Shown piece by piece: positions 26,281-34,446 of a stretch of 37,989 nucleotides of DNA; position 1 is the stretch's first letter, and each line of letters begins with the position of its first letter. The notes below the pieces were generated by a model. The model saw only the letters and a list, made by a program, of their open reading frames with translations, did not search any database and was not told the origin of the DNA. The stretch is from SAR86 cluster bacterium AG-313-N18 (GTDB taxonomy: Bacteria > Pseudomonadota > Gammaproteobacteria > Magnimaribacterales > D2472): the NCBI GenBank assembly GCA_003283765.1, contig QBVY01000009.1:1-37989 (forward strand), in the 5' to 3' direction. The translations under genes and the position numbers were made by a program.

Positions 26281-26877
26281 ATGACATTAGAGGAAATAAG
26301 GGTAATAACAATTGTTTATGTTAGTGCCCTTGCTCCTCTAATTATATATTTCTATAAAAAAGATAAAATCCCACTCTGGGTACCTTCAATATATCTAGGA
26401 TCTTTTCTTGCATGCTCACTGGGCTGGGAGCTTTGGTTCACATATGGTTGGCTAGATGGAGATCCAGTTAATCTAAGAAGATCAGAGTCTTTAAATCAAT
26501 GGATTCCTCTTCATATTAATTGGCTTTTAAACTCAATGGCTGATGCTGGAACGATCTCACTTGGCGGTTTATGGTTGATGTGGAAATACAGTGGAAAGAA
26601 TAATCAGGTATTTCATGCATGGAACTGGCCTGCATTCGGTATTTTATTTATATGGTGTATAGCGCAGAATATTTTTGTAGAGCTTTTTTTGTATCATGAT
26701 CAATTATCTATAGGCAAGGAACTCTCTTGGGCTCCTTTCGCTCCAACCGGTCAATTCTTTAACCCGCTACTATTTGAATTTAATGAAAGAAGTGTGATGC
26801 TTCAAACACAATTACCTTGGTTAATTATGGCTCCTATCTTGTATAAAGCAGCAATATATATAGCAAGAAAATCCTAA
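26281..26877 (+). CDS. Unrecognised polytopic membrane protein
   Basis: A 198-residue membrane protein I cannot assign to a family. Hydrophobic segments lie at about 8-26, 33-53, 75-100, 113-135 and 173-192, giving roughly five helices. It is rich in Trp (for example WELWFTYGW and HAWNWPAF), has no signal peptide cleavage site, and contains a conserved-looking NSMADAGTISLGGLWLMWKY stretch. It starts four bases after the riboswitch-controlled small gene, so both are surely on one transcript. It is followed by a 91-base gap before the permease. A role in transport or membrane lipid chemistry is possible, but nothing in the sequence shows it. Confidence 0.7.
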   Translation: MTLEEIRVITIVYVSALAPLIIYFYKKDKIPLWVPSIYLGSFLACSLGWELWFTYGWLDGDPVNLRRSESLNQWIPLHINWLLNSMADAGTISLGGLWLMWKYSGKNNQVFHAWNWPAFGILFIWCIAQNIFVELFLYHDQLSIGKELSWAPFAPTGQFFNPLLFEFNERSVMLQTQLPWLIMAPILYKAAIYIARKS

Positions 26878-26880
26878 TAA

Positions 26881-26925
26881 ATTTTCTCTAAGATCTATGC
26901 ATAGCCAGGTCTCTAAATAGAAAAT
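26881..26925 (+). repeat. Imperfect inverted repeat in the gap before the permease gene
   Basis: ATTTTCT (26881-26887) and AGAAAAT (26919-26925) are perfect inverted arms around a 31-base interior that holds the palindrome CTATGCATAG (26895-26904). It directly follows the membrane-protein stop. There is no T-run afterwards, so it is not a classical terminator. It could be an operator or a weak RNA structure that adjusts expression of the downstream permease and enzyme genes. AT-rich sequence makes chance pairing quite possible. Confidence 0.3.
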
Positions 26926-26968
26926 CTTATGATTAAAAAAGCCTGTGTATTAGGTGTATCATCTTTAA

Positions 26969-28255
26969 ATGAGTTCTGAACAACACAGAGTTATTGGTTT
27001 TTGGCGTGGATGGTCTATCGCTGTCGGATGTGCAATAGGCTCTGGTATTTTCATGATGCCAACATTATTGGCTCCATATGGATTGCTTGGATTGGGCGGC
27101 TGGTTAATAGCTGGTGGTGGTTCAATCCTAGTGGCTTTAACAATGGCCAAACTTGTAAAAAGGATTCCTAGAACTGGTGGACCTTATGTATATGTGAATG
27201 AAGGTCTTGGAAGATTTCCAGGATTTATAATTGCTTGGACATATTGGGTTGCATGTATTTCAGCAATTGCTGGAATATCAATTGCATTTGTTGGCTATTT
27301 AGGTTTCTTTGCTCCCACAATATCAAACTCACCAATTAATTCTTTGCTTGCATCACTAATTCTTGTTTGGATTATTATCATTCTAAATATAAGGAGTTTA
27401 GAAAATAGTTCTAAATTTCAACTAGTCTCCACCCTGTTAAAATTATTGCCACTTATATTTATTATTTATCTTGGCGCAGCAAACTTCAATATTGATAATT
27501 TACCAGAGCTCAATCCAACTGGTCTTCATCCCTTTTCATTGCTTGCAACTGTTACAACCCTTGTCATGTGGTCATTTATTGGTATTGAGACTGCAACGGT
27601 CCCAGCAGATAACGTAATCAATCCTCAGGAAACAATTCCAAGAATTTTAATCGCATCGGTTTTAACGATTCTCATTTTTTATATTTTGGTAAGTCTTGCA
27701 ATCGCAGCAATTGTGCCAACGAATGAATTGATTGACTCCCCTGCACCTTTTGCATTGGCGGCAACAAAGATTTTAGGTGTTACTGGTGGCACGATCATAA
27801 GCATAGGAGCTTTGATTTCTACGCTTGGTTCATTGAATGCAAATACACTTACTGCTGGTAATCTTAGTCTTGCAGCGGCAAGAGATGGCTTGCTTCCAAG
27901 AAAATTTATATTGTTAACTAAAACTGGTACTCCTATTTTTACATATCTGTTAACAGGGGTTTTTGTGAGTATTCTTCTGGTATTAAATTATACGAAGGGT
28001 ATCGTAAATGCATTTGTATTTATGGCAATGCTATCAACACTATCAACTTTAATTGCCTACGCTTTCTGCGCAATAGCTGAATTTAGATTTGCGCAAGCAG
28101 ATTCCAAAAATCAAGCAAGAAACAATGCACTTTTGTTATCATGTGGGACATTTTTATATGCATTTTTTGCGATCTGGGGGGCTGGGATTGAAATGATAGT
28201 TTATTCTTTTGTCCTAATCTTAATTGGGACACCAATTTACTTTCTTAAAAAATAA
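26969..28255 (+). CDS. APC superfamily amino-acid permease
   Basis: A 428-residue inner-membrane permease of the amino acid-polyamine-organocation (APC) superfamily. The first helix carries the substrate-binding AIGSGIFMMP (22-31), a hallmark of the family, followed by GGWLIAGGGSILVALTMAKLVKRIPRTGGPYVYVNEGLG. About twelve helices fit. The layout is like the AdiC, CadB and YjeH branch, which handles arginine, agmatine, lysine or hydrophobic amino acids. It starts 91 bases after the membrane protein and is followed four bases later by a guanidino-group hydrolase gene, so an arginine-like or guanidino substrate is a reasonable guess. No clear ribosome binding site is visible. Confidence 0.88.
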   Translation: MSSEQHRVIGFWRGWSIAVGCAIGSGIFMMPTLLAPYGLLGLGGWLIAGGGSILVALTMAKLVKRIPRTGGPYVYVNEGLGRFPGFIIAWTYWVACISAIAGISIAFVGYLGFFAPTISNSPINSLLASLILVWIIIILNIRSLENSSKFQLVSTLLKLLPLIFIIYLGAANFNIDNLPELNPTGLHPFSLLATVTTLVMWSFIGIETATVPADNVINPQETIPRILIASVLTILIFYILVSLAIAAIVPTNELIDSPAPFALAATKILGVTGGTIISIGALISTLGSLNANTLTAGNLSLAAARDGLLPRKFILLTKTGTPIFTYLLTGVFVSILLVLNYTKGIVNAFVFMAMLSTLSTLIAYAFCAIAEFRFAQADSKNQARNNALLLSCGTFLYAFFAIWGAGIEMIVYSFVLILIGTPIYFLKK

Positions 28256-28259
28256 TATC

Positions 28260-29126
28260 ATGAGTGTTTTTAATGAATATTCTCAAATAAAAGAAGTTGC
28301 AATAAGATCGCCTCTCTCTAGCTTTATTAATAATAAGAAACTTTCAAATGAGTGGAAGACCTTAAGGTTTCATGCGCAACCTGATTTAAAACAAGCAATA
28401 GTTGAATATGCTCATTTTAGAAGTTTGCTTGAAGATGATGGAATATCAATCATAGACTTGCCCTCTTCCCAGCTGCTTACAATTGATAGCATCTATACAA
28501 GAGATAGTATTTTAATTTCTAAAGAAGGGTTAATACTTTGTAATATGGGAAGATCTTCTAGAACGCCTGAGGCTTTAGAAAATTTTAATACTCTAAAATC
28601 TATGGGATACAAAGTAGCTGGTCAAATAAAAGCACCGGGAACACTTGAGGGTGGTGATTTTATATGGATTGACGATCATCATGCTGCAGTTGGACTTGGA
28701 CCAAGAACTAATGCAGAGGGGATCCATCAATTAAAAGAGATATTAGGCCCTTCAGTTGAATTGCACGTTGTGAATTTGCCGAAGCCTGATCATCCTGACG
28801 ATGTTCTGCATTTAATGTCAATAATTTCACCGCTAGATAAAGATCTAGCTCTTATATATAAACCATTCATGCCAAAATCATTTATTAACTGGCTTAGTGG
28901 ACTGGGTATAAAGTTTGTTGAAGTATCAGATGAAGAGTATCCATTAATGGGGTGTAATGTTTTGGCAACTTCACCAAGATCAATTATTATGCTTGAACAA
29001 TTACCAGGTGTTAAATCTGAACTTAAAAAAGCTGGATGTAAGATTAGATTATATAAGGGAATAGATATTAGTCGAAAAGGTGAAGGCGGGCCAACCTGCC
29101 TAACCAGGCCTTTGAAGAGAATATAG
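28260..29126 (+). CDS. Guanidino-group hydrolase, DDAH/arginine deiminase superfamily
   Basis: A 288-residue enzyme of the arginine-deiminase-like (guanidine-modifying) superfamily, which hydrolyses or transfers the guanidino group of arginine derivatives through a Cys thiolate. Visible active-site pieces are TRDSILI (80-86), LEGGDF with Glu130, HPDDVLHLMS with catalytic His184, and GGPTCLTRPL with nucleophile Cys280. The family includes dimethylarginine dimethylaminohydrolase (releases citrulline and dimethylamine), arginine deiminase and amidinotransferases; the exact reaction is not fixed by sequence. The frame runs up to 28224, but ATG 28260 (MSVFNEYSQIKEVAIRSP) matches the family start and lies four bases after the permease stop. 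The Rieske gene follows after three bases. Confidence 0.85.
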   Translation: MSVFNEYSQIKEVAIRSPLSSFINNKKLSNEWKTLRFHAQPDLKQAIVEYAHFRSLLEDDGISIIDLPSSQLLTIDSIYTRDSILISKEGLILCNMGRSSRTPEALENFNTLKSMGYKVAGQIKAPGTLEGGDFIWIDDHHAAVGLGPRTNAEGIHQLKEILGPSVELHVVNLPKPDHPDDVLHLMSIISPLDKDLALIYKPFMPKSFINWLSGLGIKFVEVSDEEYPLMGCNVLATSPRSIIMLEQLPGVKSELKKAGCKIRLYKGIDISRKGEGGPTCLTRPLKRI

Positions 29127-29129
29127 TAT

Positions 29130-30290
29130 ATGAAAGAGACCTTTAAAAGTTTACCAGGCTGGACATATACAAGCGATGCATTTTTTGAGCTTGAAAAAAC
29201 AGAATTAATTCTTAAAAATTGGCAATTAGTTTGCCATCTTTCAAATGTACCAGAAAAAGGAAATTTTTTTACATTTGAAATTTTTAATAAAAGAGTCTTT
29301 GTCATTAGAGGCGATGACGGAAATGTTGAGGCATTTCATAACTTTTGTTCACATCGGGGCACTAAGCTACTCGATGAAATTTCTGGAACTTGCAAAGATA
29401 AAATAACCTGCCCTTATCATGCTTGGGGATATGACTTTAAGGGAAATCTGATTAAAGTTCCTTATGAAGATCAATTTAAAGATCTAAAGAAAAACGATCA
29501 TGGTCTTCAAAAGGTTGAATTGGAAATCTTTCAGGGATTTATTTTTATCAAACTGTTAGAGTCAAATGTACCAAGCGTAACGGACCAATTTGCGCCATAT
29601 ATAAGTGAAATAGAACAATATAGACTTGAGGAGATGAAGCCTCTGGGTCGAGTCACGATGAGACCTAGAAAGGTCAACTGGAAGCAAATCGCTGATAACT
29701 ATGTAGATACATTGCATATACCTGTTGCTCACCCAGGCTTATCAAACATGGTTGGTAAAAGTTATGGTGTTGAGGTTTCATCAAATAATGGATACATACA
29801 TAAGATGTGGGGTGATGGAGCTAACATTCGCAAAGATAACCTGTCTAACATGCTATATGACAAATACTTACCACACATGGACCACCTTCCAGATGATAAA
29901 CAGAGATACTGGCTTTACTACAGACTATGGCCAAATCTTGCTTTCGATATATATCCAGAGCAAATGGATTTTATGCAATTCATTCCAATCGATGCAAACA
30001 CAACAATGATAAGAGAGATAGCATATGCCCTGCCTGACGACCGTCGAGAAACTAAAGCAGCTCAATATCTAAATTGGAGAATCAATAGACAGGTTAATAA
30101 TGAAGATACCTATTTGATAAATTTAGTTCAAGAAGGAATGGGTACCAATAATTTTAAATCTGGTCCTCTTGCAGCATCTGAAGTTAGTTTGATTGATAGT
30201 GCTAACAAAATAAGAGAAGCGTTACCCATTTCCACACAAGAGATAAAACCTGAAGACTCTGAAATATTACAAATTAATTCAGAGGCTTAG
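29130..30290 (+). CDS. Rieske non-haem iron oxygenase, alpha subunit (quaternary amine type)
   Basis: A 386-residue Rieske oxygenase. The Rieske [2Fe-2S] motif is Cys73-Ser-His75 and Cys94-Pro-Tyr-His97. The mononuclear iron site has His196 and His201 in NYVDTLHIPVAHPG, with Asp326 in NNEDT as probable third ligand. The alpha-subunit layout, with the ending GPLAASEVSLIDSANKIREALP, is most like enzymes that demethylate or cleave glycine betaine, stachydrine or carnitine, though aromatic ring hydroxylases share many features. No reductase or ferredoxin gene follows, so electrons must come from elsewhere. It starts three bases after the DDAH-like gene and ends the five-gene plus-strand group; a hairpin terminator comes next. 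Confidence 0.88.
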   Translation: MKETFKSLPGWTYTSDAFFELEKTELILKNWQLVCHLSNVPEKGNFFTFEIFNKRVFVIRGDDGNVEAFHNFCSHRGTKLLDEISGTCKDKITCPYHAWGYDFKGNLIKVPYEDQFKDLKKNDHGLQKVELEIFQGFIFIKLLESNVPSVTDQFAPYISEIEQYRLEEMKPLGRVTMRPRKVNWKQIADNYVDTLHIPVAHPGLSNMVGKSYGVEVSSNNGYIHKMWGDGANIRKDNLSNMLYDKYLPHMDHLPDDKQRYWLYYRLWPNLAFDIYPEQMDFMQFIPIDANTTMIREIAYALPDDRRETKAAQYLNWRINRQVNNEDTYLINLVQEGMGTNNFKSGPLAASEVSLIDSANKIREALPISTQEIKPEDSEILQINSEA

Positions 30291-30300
30291 ACTTACCACT

Positions 30301-30335
30301 AAAAAAAAACGCAATATCATTTCTGATATTGCGTT
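30301..30335 (-). terminator. Rho-independent terminator for the TonB receptor gene
   Basis: A perfect 12-base stem, AACGCAATATCA (30308-30319) and TGATATTGCGTT (30324-30335), closes a four-base loop. On the minus strand it is followed directly by a run of T (nine A's at 30301-30309 on the plus strand), the classical form, 13 bases after the TonB receptor stop. It may also slow transcription arriving from the convergent Rieske gene, though the plus-strand tail is only weakly T-rich (TTCTTATGAGTTCTTTT). It is the only strong terminator I find in the window. Confidence 0.9.
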
Positions 30336-30348
30336 CTTATGAGTTCTT

Positions 30349-32973
30349 TTATCTACTTAACTTAAATCCAACATAAATCATGCGACCGCGTGGATCATGA
30401 TGTTTAGGATCATAACTCCAGTTTGCAGCATCATAGACCAGGGGAACTTCTTCATCCAAAAGGTTGGTAACCCCTACTGATAATTTCAATTCACTATCAG
30501 TCATTTCTATGGTGTATGAATTCATTAAATCCATAGTAAAAAATGAATCAATTTTTTGAGTAAAACCTCTAGATTTAGCAGTGGCATCTAATGGTCTGGT
30601 TGTCTTATAGTCAGTAGTATATCTTCCAAACATGGCCAGAGAATTATTCCCACTTTCTAATGCAGCATGAAAAACTGCTTTAGTTTCAGGCAAGGATCTA
30701 GCGAAATTATCGTGATTAAACTGACCCACAACATCTACAGTTGATCCGTTTAAGGGTATTTCATATTCAAACATATGCATCATATTGACGCCAACTTGAG
30801 CTTGTCCCCAAGCAGTATCAAAATCATATGTTGATTCAAAATCCAATCCGCTAGTATTTACATTTGCAGCATTAAAGTACTTAGTAGTAACACCTGTTAA
30901 AGTTCCAGTAGATGTTCTTTTTACATCAGGATCATTGGGGTTAGCTGCAACTTTTCCTTGCGCACTTTCAATAGTAATCACATCGGTGTAATCAATAGCC
31001 CAGTAATCTAATTTCATAGAAAGTCTATCTGTAGGCTTCCAAATAGCCCCGATGTTCATATTGTCTGATTCTTCAGGATTTAAATTTGGATTATTTGCCT
31101 GAGCAATTCTAATGAACGTTGTACCGCCTTTTGGTGAACCATCAACATTAAAATCTTGAATACCTTGTAACCCGATAGTGGTTGATGTTAATTGAGCTAA
31201 TGAAGCTTCTCGGAAAGAGGTACTCAAAGAAGCCCTTAATGCAAGATTGTCTGATGCTTGGTATCTAAATGATATTTTCGGATTAATGGAACTATCTGCT
31301 TCTAGATCCTCATACCTTAATGCGCCATTTATTTCTAAATTGTCAGATGGATTCATTGATCCCTCAACAAAAACAGCCATAGCATTTCTACTGGCATTGC
31401 TTTCAAGACCGCCACCTAAAAATAATAAATCAGCTGGAACTGTTATATTTCCAGATGCATCAAATTGAGCAATAGATGATGCTCCTCGAGCAACATTAAA
31501 TGTCTCATCTCTGTATTGAAAACCTGAAGCTATATCCATTCCACCCCATTCTCCAGTTACAACAAAATCAAAGACAGCCAATTCAGTTTCCGTCCAAGTT
31601 TGTTGAGCAGTAGAAATCCACTTAATTAAATCAGCAGAGTTATTAGTGGGTGTAAATAAATCCCAAGTTTGGTTTCCTGAATTACCTCCATTACCTTTAA
31701 TGGCAGCACTAAATTTTGAAGTGCTAGTGTCTGGTTGTTGGCCATAAAAATCTTCACTGCTGATGGTGTAATGCGCATCCCAATTAAAACCATTATCAAA
31801 ATCACCAGATAGCCCAATTGAGAATCTATCTGTTTCAATTTCTCTTGGTGCATTAGGAGAAGGAAATGCAGATCCTAAGGCTCGTCCTAACCACATAACT
31901 GGAACAGCAAAAGGACTACCACCAGTGCCAGGCATAATTAAGTTAGCTGGGCTTAGATATGATAAAGCCGGATAAGAAGGTGATTGCGGATTATCATTTA
32001 CATCAATCGCTGTGCTCATATAATCAACTTCTAAAGAATTTCCATTTCCAAGCAATGTTTTAAAAGACCCATACATACTCTCATGGTCTTCATCATTAAC
32101 CACGTTAAATCTAGGTCCATAAACAAAGCCACATCTTGATCCACTTCCCTGTGGAATTAGAATCCCTTGGTTAGCTACACAACTAGGATCAGGAACATTC
32201 TGAAAAGGCGTATAGGTACCAGCATAGGGCCCTGATTCAACTGTATCAGGTCCAAATAGTAAAAAACTTGTGCCTAATCCACTGATTCCAAGTTGCGCCA
32301 AGCTTGGATTAAAATCAGCTCCAGACATTGGCGATCTGTCGAGTACACTCGCTGCTAATACAAAGTTTGAATTACCATTTTCCGCACCCCAAATTAAACT
32401 AACTCTATCGTCAGTTTGACCACTAATATCGGCCTCTTGACTAGATACCTCTATTTCAGTCCCAGTAAAATCCCTTCTAAAAATATAGTTAACAACCCCT
32501 GCAACAGCATCAGAACCATAAATTGAAGCTGCGCCTTCTTTTAGAACCTCTACTCTTTCTAAAGCTACAACTGGTATAGCATTGGTATTAACAAATGCGC
32601 TTCCATCATTGGCAGTAGCCCCAGTTAATGTATGCCTTCTTCCATCTACAAGAATTAGTGTTGAAGAAAGACCCAAGCCTCTTAAATTTACATTAGATGT
32701 TCCCTGGGTTGAGCCTTGAGTAAATGAATCTGAATTATTTTCTGATCCAGAGTTTACTGATAAATTACGAGTAATATCAGCAATGGATGTTGCACCAATA
32801 TCTTCAATTGTTTCTCTATCAACAACCTCAACTGGTGAAGCTCCATCAGTTGGACTTCCTTTGAGATAGGATCCGGTTATTACAACCTCTTCTACATCTT
32901 GTGCAAATGATTGCAATGAAAAGAATGTTACGCACAAAAAGGCAACAAACCATCTAGATTTATACATGTTCAT
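30349..32973 (-). CDS. TonB-dependent outer-membrane receptor
   Basis: An 874-residue outer-membrane receptor that takes up a large or scarce ligand with energy from TonB-ExbB-ExbD. It has a signal peptide (cut after SFAQ near residue 25), a TonB box-like EEVVITGS at 28-35, a plug domain (SPVEVVDRETIEDIGATSIADITRNL, LRGLGLSSTLILVDGRR, VERVEVLKEGAASIYGSDAVAGVVNY), and a long barrel ending in the aromatic-containing MIYVGFKLSR. Cys261 and Cys277 in a surface loop may form a disulphide. The size and loop style resemble the many TonB receptors of marine gammaproteobacteria with unknown ligands. A good Shine-Dalgarno sequence AGGGGAA lies before the ATG. The gene is single, with its own promoter region and terminator. 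Confidence 0.95.
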   Translation of the reverse strand: MNMYKSRWFVAFLCVTFFSLQSFAQDVEEVVITGSYLKGSPTDGASPVEVVDRETIEDIGATSIADITRNLSVNSGSENNSDSFTQGSTQGTSNVNLRGLGLSSTLILVDGRRHTLTGATANDGSAFVNTNAIPVVALERVEVLKEGAASIYGSDAVAGVVNYIFRRDFTGTEIEVSSQEADISGQTDDRVSLIWGAENGNSNFVLAASVLDRSPMSGADFNPSLAQLGISGLGTSFLLFGPDTVESGPYAGTYTPFQNVPDPSCVANQGILIPQGSGSRCGFVYGPRFNVVNDEDHESMYGSFKTLLGNGNSLEVDYMSTAIDVNDNPQSPSYPALSYLSPANLIMPGTGGSPFAVPVMWLGRALGSAFPSPNAPREIETDRFSIGLSGDFDNGFNWDAHYTISSEDFYGQQPDTSTSKFSAAIKGNGGNSGNQTWDLFTPTNNSADLIKWISTAQQTWTETELAVFDFVVTGEWGGMDIASGFQYRDETFNVARGASSIAQFDASGNITVPADLLFLGGGLESNASRNAMAVFVEGSMNPSDNLEINGALRYEDLEADSSINPKISFRYQASDNLALRASLSTSFREASLAQLTSTTIGLQGIQDFNVDGSPKGGTTFIRIAQANNPNLNPEESDNMNIGAIWKPTDRLSMKLDYWAIDYTDVITIESAQGKVAANPNDPDVKRTSTGTLTGVTTKYFNAANVNTSGLDFESTYDFDTAWGQAQVGVNMMHMFEYEIPLNGSTVDVVGQFNHDNFARSLPETKAVFHAALESGNNSLAMFGRYTTDYKTTRPLDATAKSRGFTQKIDSFFTMDLMNSYTIEMTDSELKLSVGVTNLLDEEVPLVYDAANWSYDPKHHDPRGRMIYVGFKLSR

Positions 32974-33008
32974 TAAAATTCCCCTTGATTTTAATTCTAT
33001 TTAAATTT

Positions 33009-33022
33009 GCAGTTTGAACTGC
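33009..33022. promoter_or_regulatory. Palindromic candidate operator upstream of the TonB receptor
   Basis: GCAGTTTGAACTGC is a perfect inverted repeat (six-base arms, two-base centre), 36-49 bases before the receptor start codon. It is a plausible site for a repressor dimer that controls the receptor. A related half-site (ACTGCA) lies about 35 bases further upstream. It is not a Fur box by eye. The identity of a regulator is unknown. Confidence 0.4.
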
Positions 33023-33091
33023 TGTTATGCATAAATTACATGAATAATAGTTTTACTGCAAAGTAAATAAAATGTATATATAAAACTTGTT

Positions 33092-33415
33092 TTACCTTGG
33101 GGTTTGACCAGTTCCAGGGTGTACTATTTCAGTTGGAGGATTTGATGTTACCTCAGGAGAAATAGAATTAGATATTGAAGAGCCGGAAATGGTATTTTTA
33201 AAATCTAAGATATCATTTGCAATCAGAATACAATCTAAATCTCTCCTCAAAGCCTCATCGAGCACCATTTTAAAATAAGTTTTTGAAACAGATTGTTGCT
33301 TGTAAATCATGCTGTAGCAAAGACTTGGGTTGGACTTTGATTCAATCTTAGTTTTTAGCTGCGTAGATGAGCAACCAAAAACAATAAAAATTAATACAAG
33401 ATAAAAATATTTTAT
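33092..33415 (-). CDS. Small lipoprotein of unknown function without a standard start codon
   Basis: The frame from the first ATG (33310, 72 residues) is probably incomplete. Upstream, in the same frame, it encodes a basic residue, a hydrophobic run (YFYLVLIFIVF) and the lipobox FGC-S-S, a convincing lipoprotein signal. No ATG, GTG or TTG occurs between the upstream stop-free region and this signal; the best start is ATA at 33415, or the gene carries a start mutation or sequence error. The mature part has IYKQQSVSKTYFKMVLDEALRRDLDC and a Ser/Asn/Pro-rich tail (about 20 residues). I do not recognise the family. It lies 14 bases after the HD-domain gene and on the same strand, and ends 118 bases before the receptor gene. 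Confidence 0.5.
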   Translation of the reverse strand: MKYFYLVLIFIVFGCSSTQLKTKIESKSNPSLCYSMIYKQQSVSKTYFKMVLDEALRRDLDCILIANDILDFKNTISGSSISNSISPEVTSNPPTEIVHPGTGQTPR

Positions 33416-33429
33416 AACGCTATGTATAA

Positions 33430-33969
33430 CTAAATTGTATGAGGAGCAGCAAAAAATTGATTAATCAATGGCTCAAATGATTCCAAGCTGTCGGTTGCAT
33501 AATCAGGATCAAATGCAGCTTGATCCCATTCATCGGTAAATTCAGTTGCTTTTGCATACCATGACTCACTCTCATACTGCTTACGTAAATCTTGAGGCTT
33601 GCCCATATAGTGATAGTAATGCTCTCCCTGGAAATCCTGATGAGTTCTGATGATGTGATAAGCATCTTCACTAACATATGGTTTAATCATTTCTGCAGCA
33701 ATTTGACCATGATTAGGCACATTTATTACTTTACCAATATCGTGAATTAAACTAATAAGCACCATTTCATCTTCTGCCCCTGCTCTTCTTGCCATTGTGG
33801 CAGTCTGGAGAGCATGATGAAGTTGATCTGTGCCAAAACCAAGGGTTAATGACTCAGCCTCCTTAAGCATTGATATTATTCTTTTTGGCATATCAAAGAT
33901 ATGAGGCATATGCTTTTCGCTGATATGCTGCCACTCCTCTTCAGTACTGTGATCCATTCTTGTAAACAT
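33430..33969 (-). CDS. HD-domain protein resembling mixed-valent diiron oxygenases (PhnZ/TmpB-like)
   Basis: A 179-residue HD-domain protein. The metal ligands fit the diiron HD group: His51 or His52 (LHHALQTA), His76-Asp77 (LIHDIGK), His87 (NHGQIAA), His110 (RTHQDFQG) and a late Asp around 154-156 (FDPDYATDSLESFEPL). This layout, including the N-H-G and the F-D-P-D-Y ending, matches the HD-domain oxygenases that act on 1-hydroxy-phosphonates (PhnZ) or the trimethylammonio-phosphonate TmpB, and not a phosphodiesterase with a longer domain. The substrate is unknown, since no phosphonate gene is present in the window. A Shine-Dalgarno-like AGGT precedes the ATG by six bases. The small lipoprotein frame follows 14 bases after its stop. 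Confidence 0.8.
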   Translation of the reverse strand: MFTRMDHSTEEEWQHISEKHMPHIFDMPKRIISMLKEAESLTLGFGTDQLHHALQTATMARRAGAEDEMVLISLIHDIGKVINVPNHGQIAAEMIKPYVSEDAYHIIRTHQDFQGEHYYHYMGKPQDLRKQYESESWYAKATEFTDEWDQAAFDPDYATDSLESFEPLINQFFAAPHTI

Positions 33970-34049
33970 AAAATTACCTAAAACTCTTTTATATGTTGAT
34001 AAATTAACTTATTCAGGCGAGAAATGGAAATATATACTATTATTTAGCT

Positions 34050-34445
34050 ATGAAAAAAATTAAAAATCGAATGAAATACCTTCCTTCTTTATACTTTCTT
34101 CTTTTATCTCCCCTTTATTTAAACGCGCAATCAGAACAAGCCATAGAAGTGAAAGAGGCATATAAGTATGTTGGCGAAACAAAAATTGTTTGTGGGAGGA
34201 TAGTTTCAACAAAATATCTAAAAAGAGCATCTGGAGGACCAATCTTTTTAAATTTTGGAAGAGATTATCCAAATCAACAAATGACAGGTTTGATATGGTT
34301 TGGTAGATTTTCAGAGTATTTCACATACAAACCTGAAAAATTTCTTAAAAGAAAAAACGTTTGTGTCAAAGGGTATATTTCTCAACATGAGGGTAAAACT
34401 CAAATGGAAATAAGAACTGAGAAACAAATTAAACTAAGAGAATAA
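34050..34445 (+). CDS. Exported OB-fold-like protein of unknown function
   Basis: A 131-residue protein with a signal peptide (about residues 1-26, MKKIKNRMKYLPSLYF..., cut after LNAQ). The mature part has the order AxxYVGETKIVCGRI, GGPIFLNFGRDYPNQQMTG and KNVCVKGYISQHEGKTQMEI, which resembles small exported OB-fold domains that pair 'VCG' and 'VKG' strands around a FLNFG loop. No catalytic residues are evident. A second Met at residue 8 could also be the start. It diverges from the HD-domain gene with an 80-base gap and converges on the DUF385-like gene two bases beyond its stop. The function is unknown. Confidence 0.75.
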   Translation: MKKIKNRMKYLPSLYFLLLSPLYLNAQSEQAIEVKEAYKYVGETKIVCGRIVSTKYLKRASGGPIFLNFGRDYPNQQMTGLIWFGRFSEYFTYKPEKFLKRKNVCVKGYISQHEGKTQMEIRTEKQIKLRE

Positions 34446-34446
34446 T

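Noticed and set aside
31626-31853. 75-residue minus-strand open frame inside the TonB receptor gene
   Set aside because: It is a shifted frame within a strong coding gene, with no independent ribosome binding site or family likeness.
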